Positions 23,241-35,115 of a stretch of 64,000 nt of DNA are shown here, in pieces. A program made the position numbers and the translations under genes. Below the pieces are notes generated by a model. It was given only the letters and a program-made list of their open reading frames with translations, searched no databases and was not told the DNA's origin. Every line of letters starts with the position of its first letter. Position 1 is the stretch's first letter. The DNA is taken from assembly GCA_033065855.1 (NCBI GenBank), contig JAVXUO010002581.1, positions 310,001-374,000 on the forward strand. Reading direction: 5' to 3'. This DNA comes from Escallonia rubra (lineage: Eukaryota > Streptophyta > Magnoliopsida > Escalloniales > Escalloniaceae).

Positions 23241-25910
23241 GCATCAGCCTTCCCCTAAGGGTTGGCCTTGGCCTTCCCATTTGAACCCATATCACTCTTC
23301 AGGCGACGATCGTCGCCCGCGTCCACGCGCCGACTCCGCGACCCCGTTGCCGCGCCCATGTACCGTCGTTGCATTACGTTCCCCCCGCATGATGCCAGAC
23401 TCCGCGACACCAATCGCCACGCTCATGTGTCGTCCCTTCATCACATTCCCCCAACACGACGCCCAACTTTGTGACTCCCGTCACTGCGCCCATGCACAAT
23501 TTCTATGTCACGTGCCCGCGACACTGCACACATTCTGCCGTGCTGCTTATACAGTTGCGCCCTCGGCTCTCTGTCACACTACCACGCCCTGCGGGGATAT
23601 GCGATTCTTCTAGGACACTATGTCCACCAGGGAGCTTTAACTGCTCCAGCATGAAGACTCTCATTCTCTACGTAGATGGCTCATCTGGGATGCTACCTCA
23701 GCCCGTCGAGTAGGCGAATTCTCTGCGACACTACCTTGGCGCACTCCGAGGGCTCCGGCGTAAGGACTCACCTATGGGGATATGCTCGCTCTCTAAGACA
23801 CTATCTTCGCTAGGGAGCTCTAAGTGCTCCGGCAGGAAGACTCCCCATCCTGCCAAATAGATGGCTCCTCCGAGATACTACCTCGGCCCGTTGGGTAGGT
23901 GATTCCTCCAAGACACTACCTTGGCGCTGCGAGTGCTCCGGCGCGAGGACTCACTCGAGGGATAGACGACTCTTCCATGACACTATCTCTGCTAAGTTGT
24001 CTGTGTGACTAGCCTACGCGCTCCGGCACTAAGGGCTTTCATCGGTACCCCCAGGGGGCTACGAACCCCGGGTCACTTCGAGACGAGAGCATGTCATTGG
24101 AGGCATTGTGCATAGTCTGCCTGGCATTGCGCATAGTCTTCCCTACCGTTGCCAGGTTCTGTGGGACTCTACAAGTGCTATGGAGTGGTTAGAGATGTCA
24201 AAAGGGCCGGGTGGCCTGCGGGCTGGCCCGGCCCGTTTTTGGGCCCTAACCCTTAGGGCTTGGGCCAGGCCGAATTCTTTGAGAAACGGGCCCAGGCCCG
24301 GCCCGACCCTAAAACGGCCATTTTTTGGCCCGGTCCTAAAATGGCCCGGGTTTGGCCCGGCCCGGCCCCGTTAGCCCCCCCCTAAATTTTTTTTCTTTTC
24401 TATTTTTTTTGAAGTCTATTTAAAATAGAATATCAAAAAAATAATAATGTAATAAAATAGACTATTTTATCACATTATTATTTTTTTGATATTTTGGATC
24501 TTTTTAGTTAAATTAATAGTTTTTGAGGTGTTATTGAATTCATATTATCAGTATTTTCTTTAACATACGCATAGAAGTATGGGTGCGTGGTGACTGTGAC
24601 GTGTTTTTTATGATTTCTGAGTGGGCTTTCATTTAATGTATTTTATAGAATTTGCTTTGTGTTCTACATCACAAGCTAAGGGAATAATTATAAAAACAAT
24701 TATCATGTATTCTAAACATAAATAAAAATTATGTATTCTTTTTGTTTCAAACCAAAAGAGGTGAATTGAATTCTAAATTTAATTTCATGAAGTGGGTGAC
24801 GTGTTAAAGAGTCGTGAAGAATAATCTCATGTTTCTTTAAATGACCAAAGAATTTGAATGTAACAAGAAAATATGTTATTTTATCTTCATCGATCTCGTT
24901 ATTGTTTTTGTTTAATCTACTCTATTTTTCTTTGACATTTACAGGTTTTACACTATATTACGAAAGAGATTGAATTTTGCACTTAAAATCAGTATGTGTG
25001 GGTTAGAACAACTAGTTTTTGTACTTAATCCGTGGTTAATGGTCAATCAACATCAATTTGCCTTTTCGAAAGGGGGTTAATTCGTGAAAAAGTGATTGTA
25101 TACTCAATGGTCCGTTTACAAAAACTTTGCCCTTTGTTGAAGAAGAAATTTTTATAATAAAAAGTTGGGAAGAAAGGAAAAAAAAAATTTTGGATTGGGC
25201 CCGGGCCCGGCCCTAAATATTGGGCCTAGGGCTTGGGCTTGGACTGGGCCCATATATCCCAGGTTTTAGGCCCGGCCCGTTTTTCATTTGTGAGGCCCGG
25301 CCCCGGCCCGATTTCATTGGAGGCCTGTTGGGCCTGGGCCGGCCCGAGCCCGGCCCATTGACAACTCTAGGAGTGGTGGCTAGATTAAGGGGGTTCTCTG
25401 GCCACACCGGCGCTTTGTAAGCCAGCATTTCCAGATAGACAGCGCGACACTGTAAAGAGCAGGCCGGGTGAATATGCGATCCGACAGTCCGTGGAGCACC
25501 AGCACCTGTGGGCCCTTCGGTGACGTGTCACTCCCGGGGAGCACCACGTGTCGATTGATGACATCATCATCTCAACCTCTATAAATAGGAGCCTTGAGAA
25601 TTCATTTAGGACTACATATTTGGAGAACTCATTCTCACATTCACTTTCTCACTCTAAAATTTTAGAGAGAGAAACATACACGATCTTGACTCTGAATCTA
25701 AGTATCGGACTGTGATTGTCGCGTGTATTCATCTCGCCCCATCGCCCTCGCAGCACTGTCATCCTCAGGTTCTGTCTGGAAAACCCTTGGTGTCTGTCGT
25801 TGTTCCATCCTTGATGTGCCCTACATCAGCATACTTAACATCTGACTCGGACTGCATTTCTTGTGTCACCTCTACGTTGACTGTGAACTTACTTCCTTAA
25901 CATCACAAAA
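23240..25910 (+). mobile_element. Ty3/gypsy-like LTR retrotransposon fossil
   Basis: A GC-rich stretch at 23640-24030 holds roughly 110-bp degenerate repeats built on GACACTACCT and GCTCCGGC..GAGGACTC. Beyond a nested hAT element (24190-25369) comes an LTR-like R/U5 block: CTATAAATAGGAGCC near 25579, then TTGACTCTGAATCTAAGTAT near 25685, a pattern I associate with plant gypsy LTRs. No gag-pol was recognised. The fossil is broken and incomplete; I could not fix its outer ends or the family with certainty. Confidence 0.45.
24190..25369. mobile_element. Non-autonomous hAT element, 1180 bp
   Basis: Inverted ends TAGAGATGTCAA / TTGACAACTCTA are flanked by a perfect 8-bp duplication GGAGTGGT (24182-24189 and 25370-25377). 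Both subterminal ~150 bp are dense in GGCCCG/CGGGCC repeats around an AT-rich core, the usual architecture of one plant hAT MITE group. No transposase. It sits inside the gypsy-like fossil and is therefore younger than it. Confidence 0.88.
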
Positions 25911-26159
25911 TATGTTTAACTTTTATAAAAGTAATACAATATATTTTGCGGTATAAACTTTGCTGTAATAAAAATTAAAACTCTCTTGACAATTCAACAG
26001 GAAGATGACAAGTTTAAGAAAATGAAAAGCGTAAAAGTTAAGGCAACACCTATTGCCACAAGAAGAGTCACTTTCGCCGAATTAATGTAATCATCATCAC
26101 GAAGCTGTCGGTAACGATCATTTAAAGCAATGACAGAGCCAATTTAGACCTTCTGTTTC

Positions 26160-26554
26160 AGTAATTAGTGAATAAATAATAAATTAAAAGTATAGTTTGT
26201 TCTCACAAAAGTCCATCAAATACTCTCAACTCAAGTGAGGAACGCAGGTACGACAATAAAGAAGTCTGTCCACTTATGGCGTACAGTCTTCGGTGGACGA
26301 CCGAGATAGGGTCACACATCGGAACCATCTCCCCTCTCACACCACCATCCATAGACCAAAACTGTCACGTTTCCATCACCCCGTCACTTCGTACAAAACA
26401 CTAACACGCTTCCAGATTTTTCAAAAAACGAATCGCAAAAAGGAGATATCAAAATCAAGACACTCAAAAGAAAACCCAGTATAGAACACCCCTTTGGCAC
26501 TATTAGAAGATACCCAAAAGAGGGCAAAAGCAAGATCTTTGATTCTTTGATGCC
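26160..26554 (+). promoter_or_regulatory. Probable SOG1 promoter and 5' UTR
   Basis: Sequence just upstream of the SOG1 start is C/T- and A-rich (CTCACACCACCATCC near 26336), typical of plant leaders. I could not assign a TATA box or transcription start with confidence. The start context is TGCCATGGCTGG. Confidence 0.4.
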
Positions 26555-29500
26555 ATGGCTGGGTAAGCAGCACTCTCTTTCACGCTTTATGTCCGTGTCT
26601 GTGTGTGCAATGTAATGTGGCAAATGACACAATGGAAGAATTATTTCTTGAAATCTATAGTTTAACTTTTCGTTGTAATGATCTTGTTAGTGTCCTTCGA
26701 AATTCTATTCTAAGTGATCGTCCCATCCCATGGGTTTTGTTATTTGATGTTTGCTTATTTAGGTTCTATGGTTAGGTGGCTTTATTTTGCAGATACGCCT
26801 GTATTTATGTTTATAAAATTGACCCATTTTCTGTTTAGTATGGATGGATGTTCGCTGAATCAAATCTAAACAGAATGGATGTTCGTTGAATCAAATCTTG
26901 CTTAAATTTAATAGTTAGAGTTAATTGGCCATGGCTGTTTGAACTTCATGCAATGTTAGGTACCGTTTTGAGCATTAGGAGATTGAAGAAAAAGTGTGTT
27001 AAACTTTGTCTTAAGAGCATTTGTACTGTTTACTTGTTTTTTTTTGCGTGCTCTTTGCTCTTGGGGCGGGACGGAGGGTGGGGTGGTCCATAGATGTTAC
27101 TTTTAAGTTGTGACAGTGTCTTCTATATTCACTAGGTTGGAGTCAATTGTCAAGTTTTTAAGCTGACAAATGATGATTGTTTAAGGTGTTCATTCTTGAC
27201 ATGTTGGTCATTCTGTATATTGTGGGTTCGACTGCCTTGATTACGTTGTAGACTAGTAGACATTTTCTAATGTAGTTTAGCTGTTTCTCTATCTGTTTAT
27301 GTTGATAGTACTGCGGCGGCTGTCTTTACTAAGAGGTAGTTCCACTTGAGAAAGTCGAAAAGGACATTAGTCATGTTGTCAGCTTGTTAGCATGCCATTA
27401 GGTACATCTACTTGTCTATAAGCTTGTCAGTATCTAATGCTACGAAGTTTGTGTTACTCAAATGAGCCACCTTTCCTAAACTAGCCAAAAATCGTGATAA
27501 AGCAGAAGAGTGGATAACTTGAACCTAATACCATGCTATCTGTATTATGACCTAAATATGACCCATAATCACCATGGGCCGTCGGCCCATCTGCTCCGCA
27601 GAAGTGAAAGGGATAGGGTCCAAGGGATGAAAAGCAGCCTGTGTTGCTGTGTACTGCATACATTTCATATTCTAATTTCTATCAAATTATGCCCTGCTTT
27701 CACAGAAGAAGAATGAAATTCTCCAAGCTCTATCTAGACTTTAATATGTTAAGCATGCCTGAGTTGACCGAGAAAACTCTTGGAGCAATTGAGATTGGTC
27801 CTTCTCTTGGTTCTGAAGAATGATGGACATGCTTGACAAAGTAATTGGTTGACTAAGTAGCATCGAATCATGAACACTTACACTGAAGAGCCATGTGGAG
27901 TCATGGACACCTACTCCAAAGTACCATATTTTGGCGACATTTCTTAAAAACATTTCTGAAACCTTTTATATGTTCTTATAGCATTTGTTTTATACTATTA
28001 CAACAGATATCCAGCTACTTTCAAAGTGTGTGTGTGTGTGGTGCTTCTTCTGGTTAAGGGACCAGAGATCATCTATGTTTTGGTAGTAGAATTACGGGGG
28101 AGCTGTTTCATAAGGGGGGCGGCTGCATATGATAAATGATTCCTGATCCATAGGCAACATTATGCCGAATGCTGGTTTGTAGAGAATCAACAGATTAGCC
28201 ACATTTCTGACATAAAAAGATATTAATTACAGAAGGTGTGAAATCTCTGTCTTCTAGACAAAGCAGAAATAGATGGCACAAGCCCCATCCGTTATTATTT
28301 TCAGTATTGAATATCAAGCAAGTTTTGTATGTTGCGTGGTCTACATTGCATCTGTTTCCATCATTTGTTCTCATGTCGTGCTTGTTTCTTGTTTCAGCGC
28401 TTAGCTTTCTTTGAAGTTGAAAATTTACACTATGATTTGGAGTCTTGAGTGTGAGGTGTCTTTGTTTTTCTTTCAACTGGTATACATGCTATGGTTCTTA
28501 GCAATATTCACAAATCCTGTTTGCTAATTTTCGCGCAATGGTACTGTTTCTTACATCTGCATCCTTTCTAGCGTCTTCATTTCTAGTTCCGATGTTGCAT
28601 GTGCCAGAAGTAATTATTCATTAGGGTCGTTGTTGGATCTGTTCTTGGTTTTGGTATTAATTCACCTTTAACAAATATTCTTATGATTGGGAGGTGTTAA
28701 TGAATTTTTTTGCAGTAACAAATTTCGTGTAATCTATGCAGACCGTCATGGTTGGTTGACAGTAAAAGAATTGCAACAAAAATCAAAAGTGCTTCTGGTG
28801 CATGTGATCCTGGACGAGTCAATTGGAAAAGTAACCCTACTAAAGCTTGTCCAAATTGCCAGCATATTGTGGACAATAGCGACGTATAATTCCTTACTCA
28901 TGCACTCTCATAGAATCTGATTATAGTTACTTTGTATTACTTGAAGCATGTATGCCCTCTACTATTTCAGGTTCTGGATCGTCCCCCTCGATTATGTTCT
29001 CTGACGGATTAGCCCCTTGAGTATTGATACTTGCCAAACAAGGACAACTTTTCTTCACCGTTATAATGATAATTGAAAATCATCAGTTGAATTCACATGA
29101 TGATTTAAATGAGCAAGATAAAATCTCCTCCTTTAAACCAAAAACCCAAAATTCTACTGATAATAGACCTATACCTCTAGTTAATTAACAAACAGCCCAA
29201 CCATTTCTCATCCATCCCAGCTGCAAATTAGCACTAAGTCCCGTCACCTCCTACGCTCCTCTCTCACTCTCTCTCACTCAGGATAACGGTTCGTATTTGA
29301 GCCAATGTAATCAAGAAAATAAGGTAAAGAGCGCATCAAAGATAAGGGATAGGGAAGCGGATGGGTGGCAACAATGCTGCGTATAATTATGCCATAGATC
29401 CCAGCTTTGGCTGCCATGGGTTTAGCGAGGAAGAGCAGGTGAACATTGTCTTGATTCAGTAGTTTGGATTAGCTTACTAATTGCAAAATGTATCAGGGGG

Positions 29501-32500
29501 GAGGGGGAGGGTGAGCCGGGTTTGATAGGGCCAACAGAAACTACCCTTAATTGTTTGGTATAAATTGTCGGTTGATATTTTCTTAAATGGCAAGCTGAAA
29601 TGGGACCTTTTTAGTGGATAGGCTATTCGAATTTGTTTCTTTAAAGACTTTTTCCTCATTCTGAATGTCAATGATAAGTGTGAACTAGGAAAGTGTTGAG
29701 TCGATATTAGTTAGATAATGTACTTTCTGTTCTAACTTCTGCTCAAAAATCTGACTGATCCTCTTTAACCGTCCTTCGTGGTGTGCTGGTTTTTTCTATG
29801 ATTTTTTTTCTGTTCAAACAAATGTATGCGGTAGTTATTGTTTCCTGGCACTTTCTAAGTTGATTTTCACTTATTTTGTTTAAGGACCTATCGGAAGGAA
29901 GTAAGTTTAAGATCCATGTAAATTGCACAAGGATTTTTTAAGAGAATGTAATTTGTGAAGAGACAGAGAGATAATAATCTGGTTCGATCTTGTACTTGGA
30001 GATGATGTGACCTAATATGAGTTGATAAGGTAAGGTGATACATGGACTTGATGTTGCTCACGATATCAAGACAGGTTCGCATAAGCGGTGAAATTTTGCC
30101 CCATTGTGTAGTTGGGTTAAACATGAAAGTGAAAGTTTTATGAACAGCTATAATACCAGGAATGCTTCTTCTGTTAGGTGACTAGAAATAATATTCTGCA
30201 ATGAATTGTATGGTAAGACATGAAGCATAAATGTAAAAAAGATGATCAGATATGCCTGTTGTGTATCATGTACTAAACTCTATCTAAGGATTTCAGAGGA
30301 AAATGTGATGGACCAGAGGTACTACAACAGACATTAAGATAAATTAAGAGGAAATATACTAGTGAGGAAGAGCGACGTCATCGCCAATGACGGTAAGGCT
30401 ATAGGGATATGAAAGTGCTAGAGACATTAAACAAGCATATTGTTGTGTGCTGCTTTAACAGAGATATGAACCTGACAGAGCTTTTGGTGAAACATGATTT
30501 ATCTGGCTGATTCCAAGTAGTTGGGCTGAGTTAAGTTTTCAGAACTTAATTTATCAGAACCAGAGTTAGTGGAAGTTTGTTTTTCTCTTTGTTATTTCTA
30601 AGTGAAATTTTAGAGTGGTTGTATTTGTTAAAATTATTTTAGTACAATTCTAAGTTTTTCTATGAAGTGGCAATGTTGAACTCTGTAGTGCTTTCACTTT
30701 TTAGATCTTTAGTTACATCTGTGTGTCCTTCGCACTGAGTAAGTGCGCATGCGCCTTTTTGCTCTTTGATGGGGATGTTCCTTGCATTAACTGGCAGAAA
30801 ATAATCTAACGGGGAAGCTAGATTTTCATTTTTCACTGCTCGGTTGAGAGTCGTGCGACATGGGTTGGATCATAATTTTTTGTCTGATCATAAATGAAGC
30901 AGAAAGCTTTGCTTATTGTTTCTTTCCTGTTCTAGTTAGCATTGTCGAAACTGTGTGTTGCATCTCTTGCTTCATTATGAAGACGCTCTATAGAAGTTCT
31001 AACAGTTGGGCCATCTAAAACCTTTCTGCTTTCAGGTCACTCAAGAGTGGCCGGGATTACCTAGAGGGGTGAAATTTGATCCATCTGATCAAGAGATCAT
31101 ATGGCATTTACTTGGGAAAGCTGGTGTGGGGAACTTGAAACCCGATCCGTTCATTGAGGAGTTTATTCCAACTGTGGACAAAGATGATGGAATATGTTAT
31201 ACCCACCCTCAAAATTTACCAGGTTAAAGAATATAGCATTTCATCTGCTTTTTTGATCCTTAATCATCTTCAATAAATTCTAGTTTTAACATGTTTGTTT
31301 GTAGGTGTTAAGCAAGACGGAAGTGTATCTCACTTCTTTCACAGAGCAATCAAAGCCTATAACACCGGAACGCGGAAGCGTCGAAAGATACATGGAGATG
31401 ACCATGGTGATGTGCGTTGGCATAAGACTGGCAGAACCAAACCTGTTATCTTGGATGGGATTCAAAAAGGGTGTAAGAAGATTATGGTCCTTTATGTGAG
31501 CCTTGTTAGAGGTGGGAAGCCAGAGAAAACCAACTGGGTGATGCACCAGTATCATCTGGGAACAGGGGAAGATGAAAAAGAAGGGGAGTATGTAATTTCC
31601 AAAGTTTTTTTTCAGCAGCAACAAGTCAAGCAGAGTGAGATTAGTGAAGACCATTTAGCTGAAGGCATTGAGGCTACAACTGCAAAAGTAGATCCAGTCA
31701 CTCCCAAGTCTGTCATCCCTGAACCCCCTCGTGCTGAAAGACGACATTCCGATTTTGATCCTGTCCAAGAGTCCACTAATACTTCCGTCGATCCATCTCT
31801 TCTGGTAAAATAAACTTCTTTTGTGGCCACACACTGTCTTTGAGAATTAGAATAATATTGAATGACTAAATCAGTGCCCTAGTAGGATGCTATTTAGTTT
31901 TACTTGGATTCTTCTGTTCCTTGTGGTGTTTACTAAAGTGAGTAGTTATGTGGCTCAAAGATGCCAATCGGCTCTATAAGATTCCTAGCATGTTTATAGC
32001 CTAGACCTGGGTTTCACTTCTTATGGGGTGTGGGTAAGCTGTACGGTAGCCAAATCAAAAGGAAAAGGGAAAAAGGAAAGAAAGAGTGTTGATGATTTGC
32101 CAGTTCTTTAGTTTCAGGAATTTCCACAATAGCACTCCTTTTCTCAAAAATAAGAGACTGACATGTATTATCTGTGTGATTTACACCACTCTTTACCTTA
32201 GGTTCGTGAGATGGAATATATGGAAGATGAGGTTGAAGATGCATATGAAATCCCTGATCTTCAAGATCAGTTCAAGGCAGAAAAGAATGCTGATCAAATG
32301 CAAGATGAGGTGGAAGATGCTTATGAAATCCCTGATCTTCAAGATCACCCCAAGGCAGAAGATAATGCTGATCAAATAGAAGGCGATCACAACAATCAGG
32401 CTGGTGAAGACCCAAAATGGTGGGACAGCGAGTCGCAGAATCTCTTAGATTCGCAACAACTCGTGGAAGGGCTGTCTTTGTGTGATGATCTTCTTCAGAG

Positions 32501-32839
32501 CCAGTCTCCAAATAGAGATGAATGTGAGAACCGAGATCTAAAGGGCAAACCCCGTCTTTCGGATTATGCTCATTTAGGACCAGAATCTTTGAAGAAGGAT
32601 TTAGAAGAGTGTCAGCACCTGGTCCTTGATCCTGCAAATATAGAAATTGACACACCTCCCGATTTCAGGCTGAGCCAACTTGTAAGTTCTGTTGCCCTTT
32701 CTGTGAATATTTATTTTTAAACATATTGGGTAACTGCCTAGCAGTTATTTTTGTTTTGACACTTGTTATAATACTCCTGTAGGAGTTTGGATCACAGGAA
32801 AGCTTTCTTGCATGGGGCGGGAGCAAGGTGGCCGACTGA
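26555..32839 (+). CDS. SOG1: SOG1 NAC transcription factor (DNA-damage response)
   Basis: Exons: 26555-26562, 28742-28883, 31036-31222, 31305-31804, 32202-32681, 32783-32839; 1374 nt, 457 aa (Arabidopsis SOG1 is 449). The coding part of exon 1 is only 8 nt (ATGGCTGG) and splices to give [16 protein letters not shown]. Residues 1-50 form the SOG1-specific extension with CPNC at about 39-42. The NAC domain follows ([52 protein letters not shown]). The acidic C-terminus has five SQ sites (S357, S363, S379, S437, S443), each exactly 7 residues beyond the Arabidopsis ATM sites S350, S356, S372, S430 and S436. It ends [16 protein letters not shown]1 is the nuclear master regulator activated by ATM/ATR after DNA breaks. 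Exon 5 carries a 26-residue tandem duplication. Confidence 0.95.
26563..28741 (+). other. SOG1 intron 1 (2.2 kb)
   Basis: Donor GTAAGC lies directly after the 8-nt coding exon; the acceptor is TATGCAG at 28741. A ~30-bp direct repeat (GGATGTTCG.TGAATCAAATC) lies near 26845 and 26878, and a short (TG)n near 28027. No coding content recognised. Confidence 0.8.
29361..29438 (+). other. Candidate alternative first exon of SOG1
   Basis: Within SOG1 intron 2, ATGGGTGGCAACAATGC opens a 26-codon frame ([18 protein letters not shown]...SEEEQ) that ends in phase 0 at a donor, GAGCAG|GTGAAC. SOG1 exon 3 also begins in phase 0, so splicing would join this peptide directly to [11 protein letters not shown]. 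About 150 bp upstream is CT-rich leader-like DNA (CTCTCTCACTCTCTCTCACTC, 29259-29279). The join is inference; I know no database protein with this start. It may equally be a chance frame or an exon imported from elsewhere. Confidence 0.3.
32226..32381 (+). repeat. 78-bp tandem duplication in SOG1 exon 5
   Basis: Two 78-bp units (32226-32303, 32304-32381) encode [14 protein letters not shown].. followed by KAE.NADQ, 26 residues each. The frame is kept. The units differ at a small number of bases. They lie between the NAC domain and the SQ cluster. Confidence 0.92.
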
Positions 32840-33419
32840 ATGTGGTTTCAGGATCTCCAGTTTAATCCAACTCCGACTTTTGCTACCATCCTTTTTTCAA
32901 AGCAGTCCACCTTATTTTGGGGTACGTTTGGAAGTACTTTCTGATGTTGGAATGACTATTTGCAAAACATTTGTTGTATCTGTACTCGTCCTTTTTGAGG
33001 AAAATTAAATGGAAGTTCTATTTGCACCTTGTAAGAAGGAGCATCGAAAAAGTTTCAGCAATATGACACTGGGAATTCTTAACTAGCCCCGGATGATTTG
33101 AGACATGCAATTGTTCGACTCCTGAAATAAACGAGCAAGTTTAAGCACATTTTCCAGCTTGAGCTTGGCTGATTGTAAACCGCTCATGAGTGGATCAGCC
33201 TTCATACCAGCTCTGTAAAATTGCCAAAGCGAATTTGATCAATGTTAATACTTTACACCAACGTTTATCATTTTAAGGCACGTTGGGAGTGTGCTGCTGC
33301 TGTTCAGTTAATCTTCATTTATCAGTTTGTGCAAACCCCTCAGACCCTTTCGGAGGTGAAGAAAATGCACACACTTCAAACAAGTTGGTCAATATTCAAT
33401 TATTGTAATGTTGTTTCAT

Positions 33420-35115
33420 TGAGATAAGTTTAGTGTAAATTAAACCGATGGCTTCAGAAACTGTAGGCTGTTGCGAGTGCATTCATCAGAGAACTTCTGC
33501 GGAAGTCCCATAACCAGGTTAACTAGCTTTTGGTTAACAGGGAAATTACCCCATGGAAACCAAGGTAAAGCAAAGCTGACAGACGAAAAACTTAAGCAAC
33601 TTGCTCTCGAACTTGTGTTGCCCGAAGAGCAAGAAACATAGGCAACTAAGGTCCCGTACGCTTACCATATTAGTATTCTGTTTTTTATTTTTTGTTTTTG
33701 TTTTCCATATTCTTGTATTCAGTTCCAAAATTTGATCGTGTACTTTTATCATTTTTTTCAGTTTTTCGTTTTTACTTTTTTCAGTTAATCTTGTACGTTT
33801 ACCATTTTCATTTTCATTTTCAGTAACTTTCTTGAATCCATTCTTGTATGTTTAGCATTTCCTACACTATTTGTACCCATATTTTCCCATTTTAACCCTA
33901 CTTTTAACCTACCAAATTATTTTTATACCCTCTATATCTTCTCAATAACTCCTCCATACCAGCCTTTTACATTTCCCAATAAGTTCATCAGTCTGACCAT
34001 GGACCGACTTCCCACAGATTCAGATTTCCCCTCCCCCTTTCCCTTTCATTACTTTTCTATTCTTCTCTCTCTTCTCTCAATCTCGCCGCTACTCACAGTG
34101 ACTCCCCCCACGGCGACCAAACCTTCATCCCCCCCACGGCGACCAAACCTTCACTCCCCCCACGGCGACAAACCACCTTCATGGCTCCACCTCACCATCC
34201 ACCTAACAGTGCACGAAACACCCTCCGTCCACCATCTCCACCAGTGGCGGAACTACGTTCACCTCCTCACTTGGTCTGTGAGACTGCAACTTGCCCTACG
34301 CCGGCCAACCGGACAGGTAGGCGGACTAGCAGACCGCACTATCGCAGACACCACTTGGCCATTTACCGGCGACGGGCAATGGCGATGGAAGGCCAGCTCA
34401 AATCTGAAATGAATTGAGGCGCCGACTGCCGGGGAACAAGCGTTGACTCGACCACAGCTTCTATAATTTCTTCGGCAGCTTGAGCTTGAGAAATGGATTG
34501 AGAGAGTGTTGGGGATCTGCTCATTGAAAATAAAGAGATGTGCAATGAATCACAGGCAGAGAGGGAGGGGGAGAGAGGAGAGCTGTGACGTGACTAGGCA
34601 TGTAGGCTTCGTAGAGCTTGTAAGAGAGAACCGTGAACAGTGGAAACCATGCCTCACTCTTCAGAGTTTTTTCTTACAAGAGTTGCGGCCGATTGAGAAA
34701 AGGTGAAAATTTTCACGTTTTTTACACTGTTCACGATTTTTGGATCCGATACAAATACAAAAAATGGTAAAAGTACACGAAATATTCCGTTTTTTCGTAA
34801 TCATTACAAAAAACGGAAAACAAATACTCTAAACGTACGGGGCCTAAGGCTTTTGCTGGTCAGGACTCCACAGAAGGGAGTGAAAGAACCCCGGTTAGGA
34901 CGGTTCCAGTGGTTCAAGCAGAAACAAGAAAACCCGTCCAAAGACCAGCTAGCCAAACAAACATCCATGGAAGGTAAAAAGGATTGGTGCCATCTTGCGA
35001 AGCTGCAGATATCCCTTCGAATCTTGCAGGTCATCAGGGTTGGCACAACAGGCATGCAAGGGCCTTCATAGAAGTATTGTAAAGCTGTAATCTGCTTGAT
35101 GCAGTCACTCGACGT
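33420..35115 (+). pseudogene. Exon-like coding remnant split by a Harbinger element
   Basis: Left of the Harbinger element a frame reads GKLPHGNQGKAKLTDEKLKQ and continues LALELVLPEEQET (about 33540-33635). Right of it, in the same frame if one TAA duplication is discounted, it reads KAFAGQDSTEGSERTPVRT... to QTNIHG (34847-34970), then a donor-like AG|GTAAAA. Acceptor-like CTTGCAG|G at 35022-35030 could continue it as SSGLAQQACKGLHRS. One in-frame TAG lies just left of the insertion. I do not recognise the family. It may be a decayed host gene or a captured fragment. Confidence 0.35.
33650..34844. mobile_element. Non-autonomous PIF/Harbinger element, 1195 bp
   Basis: Ends GGTCCCGTACGCTTA and, as reverse complement, GGCCCCGTACGTTTA, flanked by the 3-bp duplication TAA (33647-33649 and 34845-34847). 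Short A/T-rich blocks follow the ends on both sides (GTTTTTTATTTTTTG; AAAAAACGGAAAAC). The middle is C-rich with PPTATKPSSPP-like low-complexity frames. There is no DDE transposase or Myb-like protein. Confidence 0.85.
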
